Source of the DNA: Janthinobacterium sp. BJB426
GTDB lineage: Bacteria > Pseudomonadota > Gammaproteobacteria > Burkholderiales > Burkholderiaceae_D
NCBI RefSeq assembly: GCF_002735705.1
Contig: NZ_PDZL01000002.1
Coordinates: 1 to 64,000, forward strand
Direction: 5' to 3'
Length of the DNA: 64,000 nt
Shown here: piece after piece, positions 63,961 to 64,000 of the stretch
Position numbering within the stretch: the first letter of the stretch is position 1
Layout of the letters: every line of letters starts with the position of its first letter
Program-made: the position numbers and the translations under genes
The notes under the pieces: model-generated
Seen by the model: only the letters and a program-made list of their open reading frames with translations
Databases searched by the model: none
Told to the model about the DNA's origin: nothing

Positions 63961-64000
63961 GGCAAAAGTGTCGTAGTTAAAAGTGTTTCTACTGTAAACT

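Overview
The window is high-GC bacterial chromosome with dense, mostly overlapping gene strings and a betaproteobacterial gene mix: LysR and TetR regulators, a two-heme-domain oxidase-type cytochrome, FTR1 iron permease fused to cytochrome c, a chitinase, and selenouridine tRNA modification. It looks like an Oxalobacteraceae genome, most likely close to Janthinobacterium; that placement is inference from gene content, not a computed result. No rRNA, tRNA or CRISPR array was recognised.

Layout. 1-361: end of an IS1595-family insertion sequence. 480-2107: small secreted or soluble accessory genes. 2201-8200 (minus): mnmH-selD followed by a PhnD/PhnC/PhnE/PhnE-type ABC importer and an unknown small protein, read as a selenium uptake and tRNA selenation operon. 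8291-12353: a FAD monooxygenase with divergent TetR and a perfect operator, then a CidA/LrgA-LrgB pair with divergent LysR. 12379-14777: secreted glutaminyl cyclase and two envelope proteins. 15048-18863 (plus): a three-gene overlapping operon of a ferritin-like protein with a Cys-rich tail, a DUF692 multinuclear iron enzyme (MNIO) and its DUF2063 partner. 18929-19689: DUF3297 gene and a GFA pseudogene.

19701-25061 (minus): an apparently complete RiPP cluster. Two related 61- and 63-residue precursor peptides are followed by a terminator-like hairpin, an MvdD-like ATP-grasp ligase (graspetide type), a ClpP-fold serine protease, a MauE-like membrane protein, a MauD/TlpA-like CxxC thioredoxin and an ABC exporter. 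The five enzyme and transport genes all overlap. The two conserved cysteines in each precursor, together with the redox pair, suggest a product with both omega-ester/amide links and a disulfide.

25364-34053: mixed genes (Imm33-like protein, serine hydrolase, DJ-1/PfpI, phosphoethanolamine transferase, ferredoxin-NADP reductase, acyltransferase, DASS anion symporter). 34067-41838 (minus): periplasmic binding protein, TorS-like hybrid kinase, a REC-PAS-GGDEF-EAL-REC response regulator and a small Cys protein, i.e. a ligand-to-c-di-GMP signalling operon. 41959-44517: oxidoreductase and SDR genes with a TetR regulator and two matching operators. 44594-51265: secreted guanyl-RNase, amidohydrolase, Fur-box FTR1 gene, FNR-box adhP. 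51469-52335: arsH cut short by an AT-richer scar. 52336-63960: NAD(P)-binding protein, M28-like lipoprotein, GH18 chitinase with a long TP linker, DUF2061 protein with a Fur box, amidase plus LysR, a five-heme cytochrome fusion, an NRAMP-like transporter and an SDR.

The strongest candidates for undescribed biology are the graspetide-redox cluster, the ferritin/MNIO operon, and the selenium-linked ABC importer.
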